In this document: positions 43,536 through 51,729 of the stretch, piece by piece
How the letters are laid out: every line of letters starts with the position of its first letter
Numbering within the stretch: position 1 is the stretch's first letter
DNA from: a virus
IMG/VR virus record: IMGVR_UViG_3300043429_001189
Coordinates: 62,001-126,000 of that record
DNA length: 64,000 nucleotides
Direction: 5' to 3' (one strand)
Position numbers and translations under genes: made by a program
Notes under the pieces: generated by a model
The model's input: only the letters and a program-made list of their open reading frames with translations
What the model was told of the DNA's origin: nothing
Database searches by the model: none

Positions 43536-45012
43536 TTTTATTATTTATGTGGAAAATTACTTGATTGTAATAGTTTAAAAAATGCTCATTATACAAATCC
43601 CATTTGATATCTATTCCGTCCAACGAATAAACATCAAACTGTTTAAATCTTGGTAGGTATTCATATATAAATTTTTTAAATTTTTCTTTTCGTTCTTGAT
43701 TTTCAAGGTGCCATTCACCTACAATTACTTTAACATTATTAACCAAAAAATCTATGTTTTCTTCATTAAATATGTAATATTCGCCGCCTTCACAATCAGT
43801 TTTCAAAAAATCAATATATTCAATTGCATATAATTCTCTGAAAGTTTTAAATTTAATTGTTTCTACGTTTCCATTCCAAAAATATGTATCAAATGCATTA
43901 GTAATGCCATCTCCTTCATATATTGCCTTATTAATATTACAAACAGGCATACCTAAAGTATTCTTTACAAGAATGGGAAATTCAACTTTAGAAGGTTCCA
44001 ATGTATATACTTGAAGAGGCTTTTTATCTAAAATAAAATATGTAAAAGGACCTACACTTGCACCAATATCAACCACTATATCGCCTTCTTGAACATCATA
44101 AAGCTTGTTATAAACTTTTTCGATAAATATTTCATTAATTAAAAATTCTTTAGTCGATGTGTGTTCCATCGGTCCCCAGTTAAAATTTGCCAATAAACTA
44201 TTTTTTTGGTATTGAGAATCAATAATGTTAACATAAAAAATTGGTAATGATAATTTCATTGCGGCTGGCAATATCAGCATTTCTTTGTTCCAATAAAAAT
44301 AAATGTGAATAAGATGAACGGGATAAGAATGATATCCCATATCATGTGGGATTGCATAATCTTCTCTAACATCCCAAATATTATATCCTAATCTATAAAT
44401 AGCATTACTTTGTTCTACTTGTCCTACTTCCTCAGCCCTGCGATAATTATATTCAGCATTTTCTGTTATTTCTGTTGTATGAGGTAAACATCCATATTTT
44501 TCCCATGCTTCATTTAGAACTTTATAAGAAGAAAAACCTATTGAATTTCCTGCGTGTACAGGCGCTGGATATTCAGGAGTAGGTCTTCTAACAACCATAC
44601 AAAGATATCCGGTATTAGGTAAACTATTAAATTTTTTAATTAAATATTGGTCAAAATTATTTATGTTAAAGAAATAATCGTCTTCGGTGAATATGTAATA
44701 GTCATACGTATCTTTATATTTTCCAAATACATCTGACCATGCTCCATAACTCATGCCAATGTTTTTTCTTTGTATTAATTCTACATCAGCATTTCTGATT
44801 TTATTAGGAATTAATTCTTGTGCTTGCGCAAATAATTCTGAGTGTTCATTTTCATAATTAACAACAAAAACTATTTTTTCTAAATCATGTTCTAGATTAC
44901 ATAAATCATTAATTTGTGTTTTTAAATAAATTAATCGGTCTTGGTCATACACAGAATTACTATGTCTTCTGTTACCAAACCAAACACAACATACATAACA
45001 TACTTTATTCAT
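43525..45012 (-). CDS. Glycosyltransferase-FkbM methyltransferase fusion
   Basis: A 495-residue fusion. Residues 1-240 are a GT-A-like domain (VCCVWFGNRRHSNSVYDQDR, YDYYIFTEDDYFFN with E-D-D at the DxD position). Residues 290-480 are an FkbM methyltransferase (VVDIGASVGPFTYFIL, VYTLEPSKVEFPILVKN, IDFLKTDCEGGEYYIFN). The arrangement suggests one enzyme that adds a sugar and O-methylates it. It overlaps the upstream gene by one base and the downstream FkbM gene by 11 bases. Confidence 0.82.
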   Translation of the reverse strand: MNKVCYVCCVWFGNRRHSNSVYDQDRLIYLKTQINDLCNLEHDLEKIVFVVNYENEHSELFAQAQELIPNKIRNADVELIQRKNIGMSYGAWSDVFGKYKDTYDYYIFTEDDYFFNINNFDQYLIKKFNSLPNTGYLCMVVRRPTPEYPAPVHAGNSIGFSSYKVLNEAWEKYGCLPHTTEITENAEYNYRRAEEVGQVEQSNAIYRLGYNIWDVREDYAIPHDMGYHSYPVHLIHIYFYWNKEMLILPAAMKLSLPIFYVNIIDSQYQKNSLLANFNWGPMEHTSTKEFLINEIFIEKVYNKLYDVQEGDIVVDIGASVGPFTYFILDKKPLQVYTLEPSKVEFPILVKNTLGMPVCNINKAIYEGDGITNAFDTYFWNGNVETIKFKTFRELYAIEYIDFLKTDCEGGEYYIFNEENIDFLVNNVKVIVGEWHLENQERKEKFKKFIYEYLPRFKQFDVYSLDGIDIKWDLYNEHFLNYYNQVIFHINNKIDE

Positions 45013-45965
45013 TATTTTAAATGTTTAATATAATTTATGGCAAAAAAATGATTTTTATCAATTTGTGTAAAATCATATTCTTTTTCCAATGTTTTGTCAA
45101 TAATTATTTTTATACTATCAATTTCATCAATACTTCCAATTCTATTTAATCTCCAAACATTATTACTCATTTTAACATTTAATGTTGATTGATTATTAAC
45201 TATAAAAAAAGTGTCAATATCTTTTTCATATTTGTTAAATCCTAATACAAAGCTGTATATGCTTTCTCCATCACTTAAAACAATAGCCCAATCATCATTA
45301 TTATCAGTGTTAAATAAATTTGTTTTTATGCAAGCGTTGTATTTATCCAAATTTTCTTGATATGCAACATCTAAATCAAAGAATTCCTTACTAAATTCTT
45401 CTAAAACTTTGCAATTATTTGAATTTACGTATCTTTCTACATTGTTATCAAAATAATTTATCCAATCATTTGTCAAAACCGAAATATTTAACGAATATGA
45501 TGAATAAACGCCCAAATTAGCAGGATGATTATACCAAATTATTGGATGATTATCCAATTTAATTGAGTTTTCTTCTAAAATTTTGTGATCAACAATAATA
45601 CTATCATATTCTAAAAAATGCAGTTTGTTGTACCCAATAGCTTTACAAAATTTTATACCATCAAATATTAATTTTCCTGCTGCAATTATATGATTAAATT
45701 TTTTCACTTCTGATGTAGAAATATGAAACAAATCATTACGCCAAGCTAACGAAAATTTATGATAAAAATTAGTAAGCAGTTGGTTTTCTTTATTATAAAT
45801 AACATAATTACATAGTTCAAAGACTTCATCAGAAAGTTTTGAATTTGCTGAAACCACCACATCATATTTTTCTCGATTAATTGAATTTATTAAATTAATC
45901 AATAATTTTTTCCTAACTAAATCAGGTGTGTGCGCAGTTATTAAAATAACTTCTTTATTAGTCAT
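45012..45965 (-). CDS. Glycosyltransferase-like protein
   Basis: A 317-residue protein with a GT-A-like plan (VILITAHTPDLVRKKLLINL, DVVVSANSK, NKLHFLEYDSIIVD with E-Y-D at the metal-binding position). It resembles the 333-residue protein at 47656 in the opening strands, the KENQ/KENP element and the following (E/I)YD. It belongs to the island string and overlaps the acetyltransferase gene by 8 bases. Family not firmly identified. Confidence 0.62.
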   Translation of the reverse strand: MTNKEVILITAHTPDLVRKKLLINLINSINREKYDVVVSANSKLSDEVFELCNYVIYNKENQLLTNFYHKFSLAWRNDLFHISTSEVKKFNHIIAAGKLIFDGIKFCKAIGYNKLHFLEYDSIIVDHKILEENSIKLDNHPIIWYNHPANLGVYSSYSLNISVLTNDWINYFDNNVERYVNSNNCKVLEEFSKEFFDLDVAYQENLDKYNACIKTNLFNTDNNDDWAIVLSDGESIYSFVLGFNKYEKDIDTFFIVNNQSTLNVKMSNNVWRLNRIGSIDEIDSIKIIIDKTLEKEYDFTQIDKNHFFAINYIKHLK

Positions 45966-46443
45966 ATTTATATTCCGATCTTAGCATTGACATTATACAA
46001 GAATCAATGTAAACATTATTTTTTAGTACTTCTTGTCTTTTTGTTCCTTCATTAAAAAAACCTAACTTATGATATAAATTAATTGCTCGTTTATTGGTTA
46101 CAAGAACTTCAAGAGAAACTTTGTTTAAATTATAGTCGCCAAAAAGAATTGGCAAAAATTTTTTATACGCTTGGTATCCATAACCTTTTCCTTGAAATTT
46201 TGGATGAATATCTGCGCCTACATATATATTTTTGCTTTCTTGTGAATGATTGCTTAATCTAAAATATCCTATTCTTTCTTCGTTTAACCATATAATCCAA
46301 TAGTCTGGTTTAAATGTATTAAACCAGACCAAAGATTCGTCAACAGTAAAAGTCCTTGAATCGTGTAAATATTCTTGAGCGACAAGATTTCTTGTTTCAT
46401 TAAGAAACGGTACATCTTCCACTGTTATTTTTTTTATAATCAT
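45958..46443 (-). CDS. GNAT-family N-acetyltransferase
   Basis: A 161-residue GNAT enzyme: the acetyl-CoA loop motif A is VGADIHPKFQGKGYGYQAYKK (Q/RxxGxG/A as QGKGYG), followed by VLVTNKRAINLYHKLGF and an end strand. It resembles RimJ/PseH-type acetyltransferases that N-acetylate aminosugars. It is 6 bases from the aminotransferase gene, so the two could act successively to form a 4-acetamido sugar. Confidence 0.85.
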   Translation of the reverse strand: MIIKKITVEDVPFLNETRNLVAQEYLHDSRTFTVDESLVWFNTFKPDYWIIWLNEERIGYFRLSNHSQESKNIYVGADIHPKFQGKGYGYQAYKKFLPILFGDYNLNKVSLEVLVTNKRAINLYHKLGFFNEGTKRQEVLKNNVYIDSCIMSMLRSEYKYD

Positions 46444-46449
46444 TTTAAT

Positions 46450-47631
46450 TTACCATCCTTTTTTGATACAATCTACAATATATTCACGCTCTTCGTTTGT
46501 AACCCACCATCCAACTGGTATTGACACAATTTTAGGAATTGTATTATCCAATACGGGTAAATGCGAAATATAATCTCTAACCGCAGTATGTTTATCATTT
46601 CGCTCGTGAACTTGTGAAACTACAATATTGCATTCTTTCATCCATTTATAAAAACCGTCTCTGTCTTCAACCAACATACTGTATATCCAAAATGCTGATT
46701 CATGGTCAGGATTTCTTTCCAACAAAGTAAGGCCATTGCTACCTGCTAAATTACGATCATAATAAGCGGCGTTTTCCTGGTGTCTTTTGATAATTTTTTC
46801 GGAATGTTTTAAGTTTTCCATTCCAACAGTTGCGCACACATCATTCATATGAAATTTAAAACCCCATTCAATAATATCTGCTTCACATCTGAAATCTTTG
46901 CGGTTTCCTTCGCGGTCAATTCCATACCAACGTATTAATTTTCCTCTGTCATGCAATTCTTTGTGTGGAGACAATAATAGACCGCCATCAATTGAAGTTA
47001 TATGTTTAATTGCTTGCAGTGAATACATGGTTAAATTTCCATGCGTTCCGATATGTTTACCTTTATACTTTGACCCAAAAGAATGCGCGCCATCTTCGAT
47101 AACAGCAGGCTTAAAGCCGTACATTTGATATGCCTTGTTTTGTATCTGTTTAATTTTATCAAGATCAATAGGATATCCACCCCAATGTACAGCCATTATC
47201 ACTTTTGTTTTTGGAGTAATTTTTCTAGCTAAATCATCCAAATCCATGTTTAATGTATTGGGATCAATGTCAACCCATTTGATTTTTAAACCATTTGCTA
47301 ATATAGGCCAGTTACTTGCAGTGCATGTCATTGCTGTTGTTAACACCTCATCACCCGGTTCTAATCCGGGCCAATTATATTCTACATTTGCAACTCCGTG
47401 ATACATTTTTTGGGAAATTTCAGGCTTTTTAAGCATGTGTAGTGCCATGTGTAATGCTGAAGTTCCTGCATTTAATGTTAGTACATAATCATGGTTAAAA
47501 TATTCTTTAAGTTGTTTTTCAAATTCATCAACTTTAGGGCCTTGACCAATATAACCACTGTTTAATACCTTTCCTACTTCTTCAGCGGCAGTAGGCGCCA
47601 TAAAAACTTTGAATAGTTGAATAGTTTCCAT
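46450..47631 (-). CDS. DegT/DnrJ/EryC1-type sugar aminotransferase
   Basis: A 393-residue PLP-dependent enzyme. It has the NAGTSALHMALH motif (PLP phosphate and substrate loop), VIMAVHWGGYPIDLD, the PLP-stacking VIEDGAHSFGSKYKGK, and SLQAIKHITSIDGGLL with the Schiff-base Lys. Enzymes of this family aminate nucleotide-linked keto-sugars. A GNAT enzyme follows at once. The keto-sugar donor pathway (dehydratase) is not in this window and would be host-supplied. Confidence 0.9.
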   Translation of the reverse strand: METIQLFKVFMAPTAAEEVGKVLNSGYIGQGPKVDEFEKQLKEYFNHDYVLTLNAGTSALHMALHMLKKPEISQKMYHGVANVEYNWPGLEPGDEVLTTAMTCTASNWPILANGLKIKWVDIDPNTLNMDLDDLARKITPKTKVIMAVHWGGYPIDLDKIKQIQNKAYQMYGFKPAVIEDGAHSFGSKYKGKHIGTHGNLTMYSLQAIKHITSIDGGLLLSPHKELHDRGKLIRWYGIDREGNRKDFRCEADIIEWGFKFHMNDVCATVGMENLKHSEKIIKRHQENAAYYDRNLAGSNGLTLLERNPDHESAFWIYSMLVEDRDGFYKWMKECNIVVSQVHERNDKHTAVRDYISHLPVLDNTIPKIVSIPVGWWVTNEEREYIVDCIKKGW

Positions 47632-47655
47632 TAATATTTAATTTATTTATTTATC

Positions 47656-48657
47656 TTATGAATAAAAAGAGTCATATTGAATTTGGTTAAAACTTATTTT
47701 TGAATAAAGTTCAGTCAAATCCATTTCTGAATTATTCCATTTTATTTTTATTGTATTAATTTTACTTGATTGTATCGGAATTTCGCAAACATCCCACGAA
47801 ATAGGATTAATGATATATTCTTCATTATTAACAATTATGCAAATTTCTTTAATTTCTGTTTTTAAATCATAAAAAACCATTCTAAGATTTCCTGATTGAA
47901 TTACATCATATGAATCATTTTCTTGATTCCAAACGGTTTCTTCGGGGTTTTTACTAATAAAAAATTTAAAGTCTTTATGAATTTTATAATCAAAAAAATC
48001 GTACCCTGTCCAATAGTGAATTAAATCTTTAACCACAAGATCACCAGATTTTATGTTAAATTTTTTAATCCATCGTTCAACATGTGTTTCTGCAATACCG
48101 TTTGTTTTTATATAAAGATCATAGTCAATTTCATTAACAATATTTTTTAAGATTTCGCGGTTTAAAACCATAAAATGTAAACATGAATACCAAATTAGCG
48201 TCGGGTCATGCGGATCAACTCTAGGATAAACTACATTAATATCCGATGATTCAAATTTATTTAATACCTCGTCAGTTATCTCTAAATCATATATCAAGTG
48301 AAAAAAGATATCATAATCAAACGTTAATGCAATTTCACTGATTTTTTTAGTTTGATATAAAGCAGCCCAGCCGTAATCACCAACTCCTCTATGAAATGTT
48401 ATTTTTTTACCTGTATTGGTAAAAAAAGAATACCAATGAGTATATTGCCTTATTGGATAATTTAAAACTGGATTTTCTTTGGTGTAAAAGAAAAAAGAAA
48501 ACTCTTTGATTACCTCATCAGGCATAATTAAATGATTAGGACCTATTCCTATTACATCAATGCCAAGAGATTTTATTTTTTTTATGTTGTTTAATAAAAT
48601 ATCAAGTTTTTCTTGAGTATCACAATAAGTGCTAATCATAGCAATTTTTTTACTCAT
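47656..48657 (-). CDS. Glycosyltransferase-like protein
   Basis: A 333-residue protein similar in plan to the 317-residue gene at 45012: AMISTYCDTQEKLDILLNNI, YTKENPVLNYPIR, YDIFFHLIYDLEITDE, and a C-terminal beta-rich domain of about 90 residues ending in WNNSEMDLTEL. The Asp-rich YD-x-E element could be the metal site. Its C-terminal extension is unusual and may be a carbohydrate-binding or oligomer domain. Family not recognised with certainty. Confidence 0.62.
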   Translation of the reverse strand: MSKKIAMISTYCDTQEKLDILLNNIKKIKSLGIDVIGIGPNHLIMPDEVIKEFSFFFYTKENPVLNYPIRQYTHWYSFFTNTGKKITFHRGVGDYGWAALYQTKKISEIALTFDYDIFFHLIYDLEITDEVLNKFESSDINVVYPRVDPHDPTLIWYSCLHFMVLNREILKNIVNEIDYDLYIKTNGIAETHVERWIKKFNIKSGDLVVKDLIHYWTGYDFFDYKIHKDFKFFISKNPEETVWNQENDSYDVIQSGNLRMVFYDLKTEIKEICIIVNNEEYIINPISWDVCEIPIQSSKINTIKIKWNNSEMDLTELYSKISFNQIQYDSFYS

Positions 48658-48662
48658 ATTAA

Positions 48663-49217
48663 TTATTTCTGTTTATGTAAATTAATAAATTCATCAATAT
48701 TATCTGACCACAATTGCATTGCATTAATTTTTATTTTGTTTTCGTCCCAGTCCCACCAAGATATGTTTAATAAATCTTGAATCTGAGATTCGGTAAATCT
48801 ATATTTTACTATTCTTGCTGGATTTCCTGCAACAATTGCATACGGAGGCACATCTTTTGTCACAACAGAACCAGCTGCAACTATTGCTCCGTTGTGAATT
48901 GTTATTCCTGACATTATGGTTGCTTTTGCGCCTATCCAAACATCATTTTCAATTATAATGTCGCCTTTAGCTGAAGGATGTCCCATTTGCATGTGCATAT
49001 TGGCAATTTCTTCGGTAACAGGACCCCATAATTGCGAACTTGTGGTAACCCAATCAGGTCTGTGATTTGCATGTAAGAAAAAGTTACAATCTCTGCCTAT
49101 AGAATTATACTTACCTGCTATAATTCGATATGAATTGCTCCAAGATATAATATTAATGTTGCGATCAAAATAAGTGCCTCTGTCAGCAGAAAGTAAATGA
49201 ATATTTTCTATGCTCAT
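48663..49217 (-). CDS. Hexapeptide (LbH) O-acetyltransferase
   Basis: A 184-residue left-handed beta-helix acyltransferase of the CatB/NodL kind: IIENDVWIGAKATIMSGI, TIHNGAIVAAGSVVTKDVPP and YAIVAGNPARIVKYRF. Catalytic His is likely in HANHRPD near residue 50. It would O- or N-acetylate a sugar in the surface glycan or nucleotide-sugar pool. It lies 6 bases upstream of the 333-residue transferase-like gene. Confidence 0.88.
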   Translation of the reverse strand: MSIENIHLLSADRGTYFDRNINIISWSNSYRIIAGKYNSIGRDCNFFLHANHRPDWVTTSSQLWGPVTEEIANMHMQMGHPSAKGDIIIENDVWIGAKATIMSGITIHNGAIVAAGSVVTKDVPPYAIVAGNPARIVKYRFTESQIQDLLNISWWDWDENKIKINAMQLWSDNIDEFINLHKQK

Positions 49218-49266
49218 AAATGTTTTGATTAAATTTTTATATTCAAATATAAATAATTAGTTTTAA

Positions 49267-50040
49267 CTATATTAATGCGTACTTGTCTATTGTATTAATT
49301 TTTTCAATTAAAAATTGGCCCAAATATTTCTCAAATTCTTTAAATTCTGATGTGTTTCTAAAAATAACCCATTCATCGGCCCATTCTGTGATTCCCCAAT
49401 TTATTTTTCCAATAGGTTCTCGATTCAAAGAAATGTGTATTCCATGAACAGGTCTGTATTCATTTTCATAATCAAAATAAGAAAATCTTTTTTTAACTAA
49501 TTCATATAAAAAAACTTCGTCGTGATTATGTAATCTCTTTTCAATTAAATCGGCGTAAGGAGGTAATGGATAGTAATTATCCCACAAGGAAAAATGAAGC
49601 CCTGTTAATCTGCGATACTGCTGGTTTTCATCAGCAACTTTTCTAACAATATTGCTGTATGGAAGACCTGTTTTTTCCATATCTTTGACGTGAAGAGATA
49701 ACAAATCTTTTTGCAAACAAATTATGTCAATATCGGAAATGTAAATATATTTAGATTTAACCGTTGGTTCAATTATAAATCTTGATAAATTTGGAACACA
49801 AGTTATTTTGTTCTTTTTATGAATAATTACGCCAACTTCAATCTTATTGATTAAAAACCTATTTGGAAATATTTTTGAAATGTAAGATATAGCCTTTTGT
49901 GTCTCTTCACTTAATTCATCATCATAACCTATTTCAATAAATGCAGTTGGATTATGATACAAATGTGAAAAAACAAACAAAGGAATAAAATTATTGTAAG
50001 ACTTATTACAACATGTATAAATATTTAAGGTTTCTTTCAT
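49267..50040 (-). CDS. GT8-like glycosyltransferase
   Basis: A 257-residue protein with opening NIYTCCNKSYNNFIPLFVFS, the metal-binding SKYIYISDIDIICLQ (D-x-D near residue 100), and GLHFSLWDNYYP and PVHGIHISLNREPIG late in the chain. The plan suits a GT8/GT-A galactosyl- or glucosyltransferase. It overlaps the next gene's stop by one base and follows a 49-base gap. Confidence 0.72.
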   Translation of the reverse strand: MKETLNIYTCCNKSYNNFIPLFVFSHLYHNPTAFIEIGYDDELSEETQKAISYISKIFPNRFLINKIEVGVIIHKKNKITCVPNLSRFIIEPTVKSKYIYISDIDIICLQKDLLSLHVKDMEKTGLPYSNIVRKVADENQQYRRLTGLHFSLWDNYYPLPPYADLIEKRLHNHDEVFLYELVKKRFSYFDYENEYRPVHGIHISLNREPIGKINWGITEWADEWVIFRNTSEFKEFEKYLGQFLIEKINTIDKYALI

Positions 50041-50588
50041 TAGATTAAGTGTTCTATAAATTTTTTATTGCCTCCTCTATACCAGTGATATAGATATAAA
50101 CCTCTTATTAAATAAAATTTTAATTGGTGCTTTTGTAATTTCCAATGCAAATCATTATCCACGCCAAGCATACCTTCAGCTTTAAATCCGCCGATTGTTT
50201 TCCAGGTGCTTTTTTTAATTAAAATTAAAAAGCCACTCATAACAGCATTTTTTGGCTTATTTGTTACATCAATAACCGATGAATCATAAATAACTTTCAT
50301 TTTTTCACCAAAATCTCTATGATATTTTATGTTATCATTAAAAATATCAACACCAGGCGCAATTTGCCATTCGCATCCTACTCTGTTTGTAAATCCCGTA
50401 AAACAAGAAGCGTCGGGATTTTCCATTAAAGCTTTTTCTATGATTAATCCATAATCAGGTGTTGTGAAAATTGTATCACCGTCAACTATACAAGCCCAAT
50501 CATCATCATTCGGCAAAATTTCCATGAAAGAATTATAATACTGGCCTATATTTTTATTTGCATCAAAAGGGATTGTATAATATATCAT
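50040..50588 (-). CDS. Short family 2-like glycosyltransferase
   Basis: A 182-residue protein with WACIVDGDTIFTTPDYG (D-x-D), NPDASCFTGFTNRVG, and SGFLILIKKSTWKTIGGF then GVDNDLHWKL, the usual GT2 acceptor/HWK end. Its opening lacks the common N-terminal nucleotide-binding strand, so it may be shortened. It ends 1 base into the GT8-like gene and begins 4 bases inside the DUF616-like gene. Confidence 0.75.
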   Translation of the reverse strand: MIYYTIPFDANKNIGQYYNSFMEILPNDDDWACIVDGDTIFTTPDYGLIIEKALMENPDASCFTGFTNRVGCEWQIAPGVDIFNDNIKYHRDFGEKMKVIYDSSVIDVTNKPKNAVMSGFLILIKKSTWKTIGGFKAEGMLGVDNDLHWKLQKHQLKFYLIRGLYLYHWYRGGNKKFIEHLI

Positions 50589-51646
50589 ATTGGTTTTCCG
50601 TTTATAAAGTTTTGCAACTGTCCGTAATCTTTTCTAATTTTTACTTTTTTTGCAATGCTTGAATTGTGTGTCCAAAGCCAAAAGTAATCTGAGCAAATAA
50701 TATTAGAGTTTAATGGTTTAATATTAATTGGGTACTTCCATAATACATAGTTAAAAGATATCTGATCTCTTTTGGAATATTTTAAAACTTGTTCCCACCA
50801 CATATTACATAAAAATCGAACTTCTTTAACGTTTTTTCGATAAATAATACCTGTTTGGACCATTCCCCAATTTTCAGGATATCCTTCATTCTTATATATT
50901 TCTGTTTGTTTAATTAAGATTTTTTCATCATCTTTTTTAAATTTAATACAAGCATCTCTTTCCTGGTAAACACAAATTCTGTCAGGGTGCGCAGAAACTG
51001 CAAAAATGTCTTGAGGAGTCAAAAATTTTTGCATAAATTGTTGCGGAGAATTAATAATTTCTACAGTACCATCAATCCATATAGAAGTTTCATATTCAGG
51101 TAAAAATAAATGAGGTAAAATTTTTAACGCTCTTGCTCTTTTTGTTTGATCCAAAAAATTTAAAATTTTAGGTATTTCTCTTATTTCCCATTTTTTATAT
51201 CTGCCTGGTCTAATAAGATTGGTAAAACAAATATAATCCCAAGAATCGTCATAATTGCCTATATCTTTAAGATTATCATAATCACCCGAAATACATGTGT
51301 ATATTACTTTTTTATTTTTGGTTTCAATAAATTCATTTGCTTCTATATTTTGATAAAAAAATTCGATTGATTCATTGGCTTTTTCAGGTCTATGTACAGT
51401 AATTGCTTCTACAGAAAATTCGTCAATTTTATATTGTAGTCCTGTTTTTCTACCTTGCTTAAGCCAATGTCTTAAAGCTAAAAATTCATTATTAATGTTT
51501 TTAGCTTTTAATTGCGAATTAATAAAAATATAATCTTGCCAGTCAAAATCTTCGGGTACATGCGGATGATTTCTTAATCGTTCAAGTTGCTTTGTTGTCG
51601 CGTCTTCGCGTAGCCTCTCAAATTTTTCATTTCTTGGGTCCTTCAC
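50585..51646 (-). CDS. DUF616-family glycosyltransferase-like protein (GTG start)
   Basis: A 353-residue protein. Residues about 105-330 carry the DUF616 pattern: VIYTCISGDYDNLKDI, WDYICFTN, KRARALKILPHLFLPEYETS, IWIDGTVEI and DQISFNYVLWKY. Plant members of DUF616 act as wall glycan galacturonosyl- or related transferases. The start is GTG (51646), followed by KDPRNEK; an ATG is not available near. It is the first gene of the island, just beyond the terminator at 51681-51706. Confidence 0.82.
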   Translation of the reverse strand: MKDPRNEKFERLREDATTKQLERLRNHPHVPEDFDWQDYIFINSQLKAKNINNEFLALRHWLKQGRKTGLQYKIDEFSVEAITVHRPEKANESIEFFYQNIEANEFIETKNKKVIYTCISGDYDNLKDIGNYDDSWDYICFTNLIRPGRYKKWEIREIPKILNFLDQTKRARALKILPHLFLPEYETSIWIDGTVEIINSPQQFMQKFLTPQDIFAVSAHPDRICVYQERDACIKFKKDDEKILIKQTEIYKNEGYPENWGMVQTGIIYRKNVKEVRFLCNMWWEQVLKYSKRDQISFNYVLWKYPINIKPLNSNIICSDYFWLWTHNSSIAKKVKIRKDYGQLQNFINGKPI

Positions 51647-51680
51647 TTTATGCGTTTTTTATAGCATATATATCAAAAAA

Positions 51681-51706
51681 GGAAAGGTACACTTAAGTAC
51701 CTTTCC
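51681..51706 (-). terminator. Terminator between TROVE gene and glycosyltransferase island
   Basis: A perfect 10-bp inverted repeat, GGAAAGGTAC (51681-51690) and GTACCTTTCC (51697-51706), with a 6-base loop lies 24 bases beyond the TROVE stop. A minus-strand T-run follows. Confidence 0.85.
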
Positions 51707-51729
51707 TATATTAATTAAAAAAACAACAA

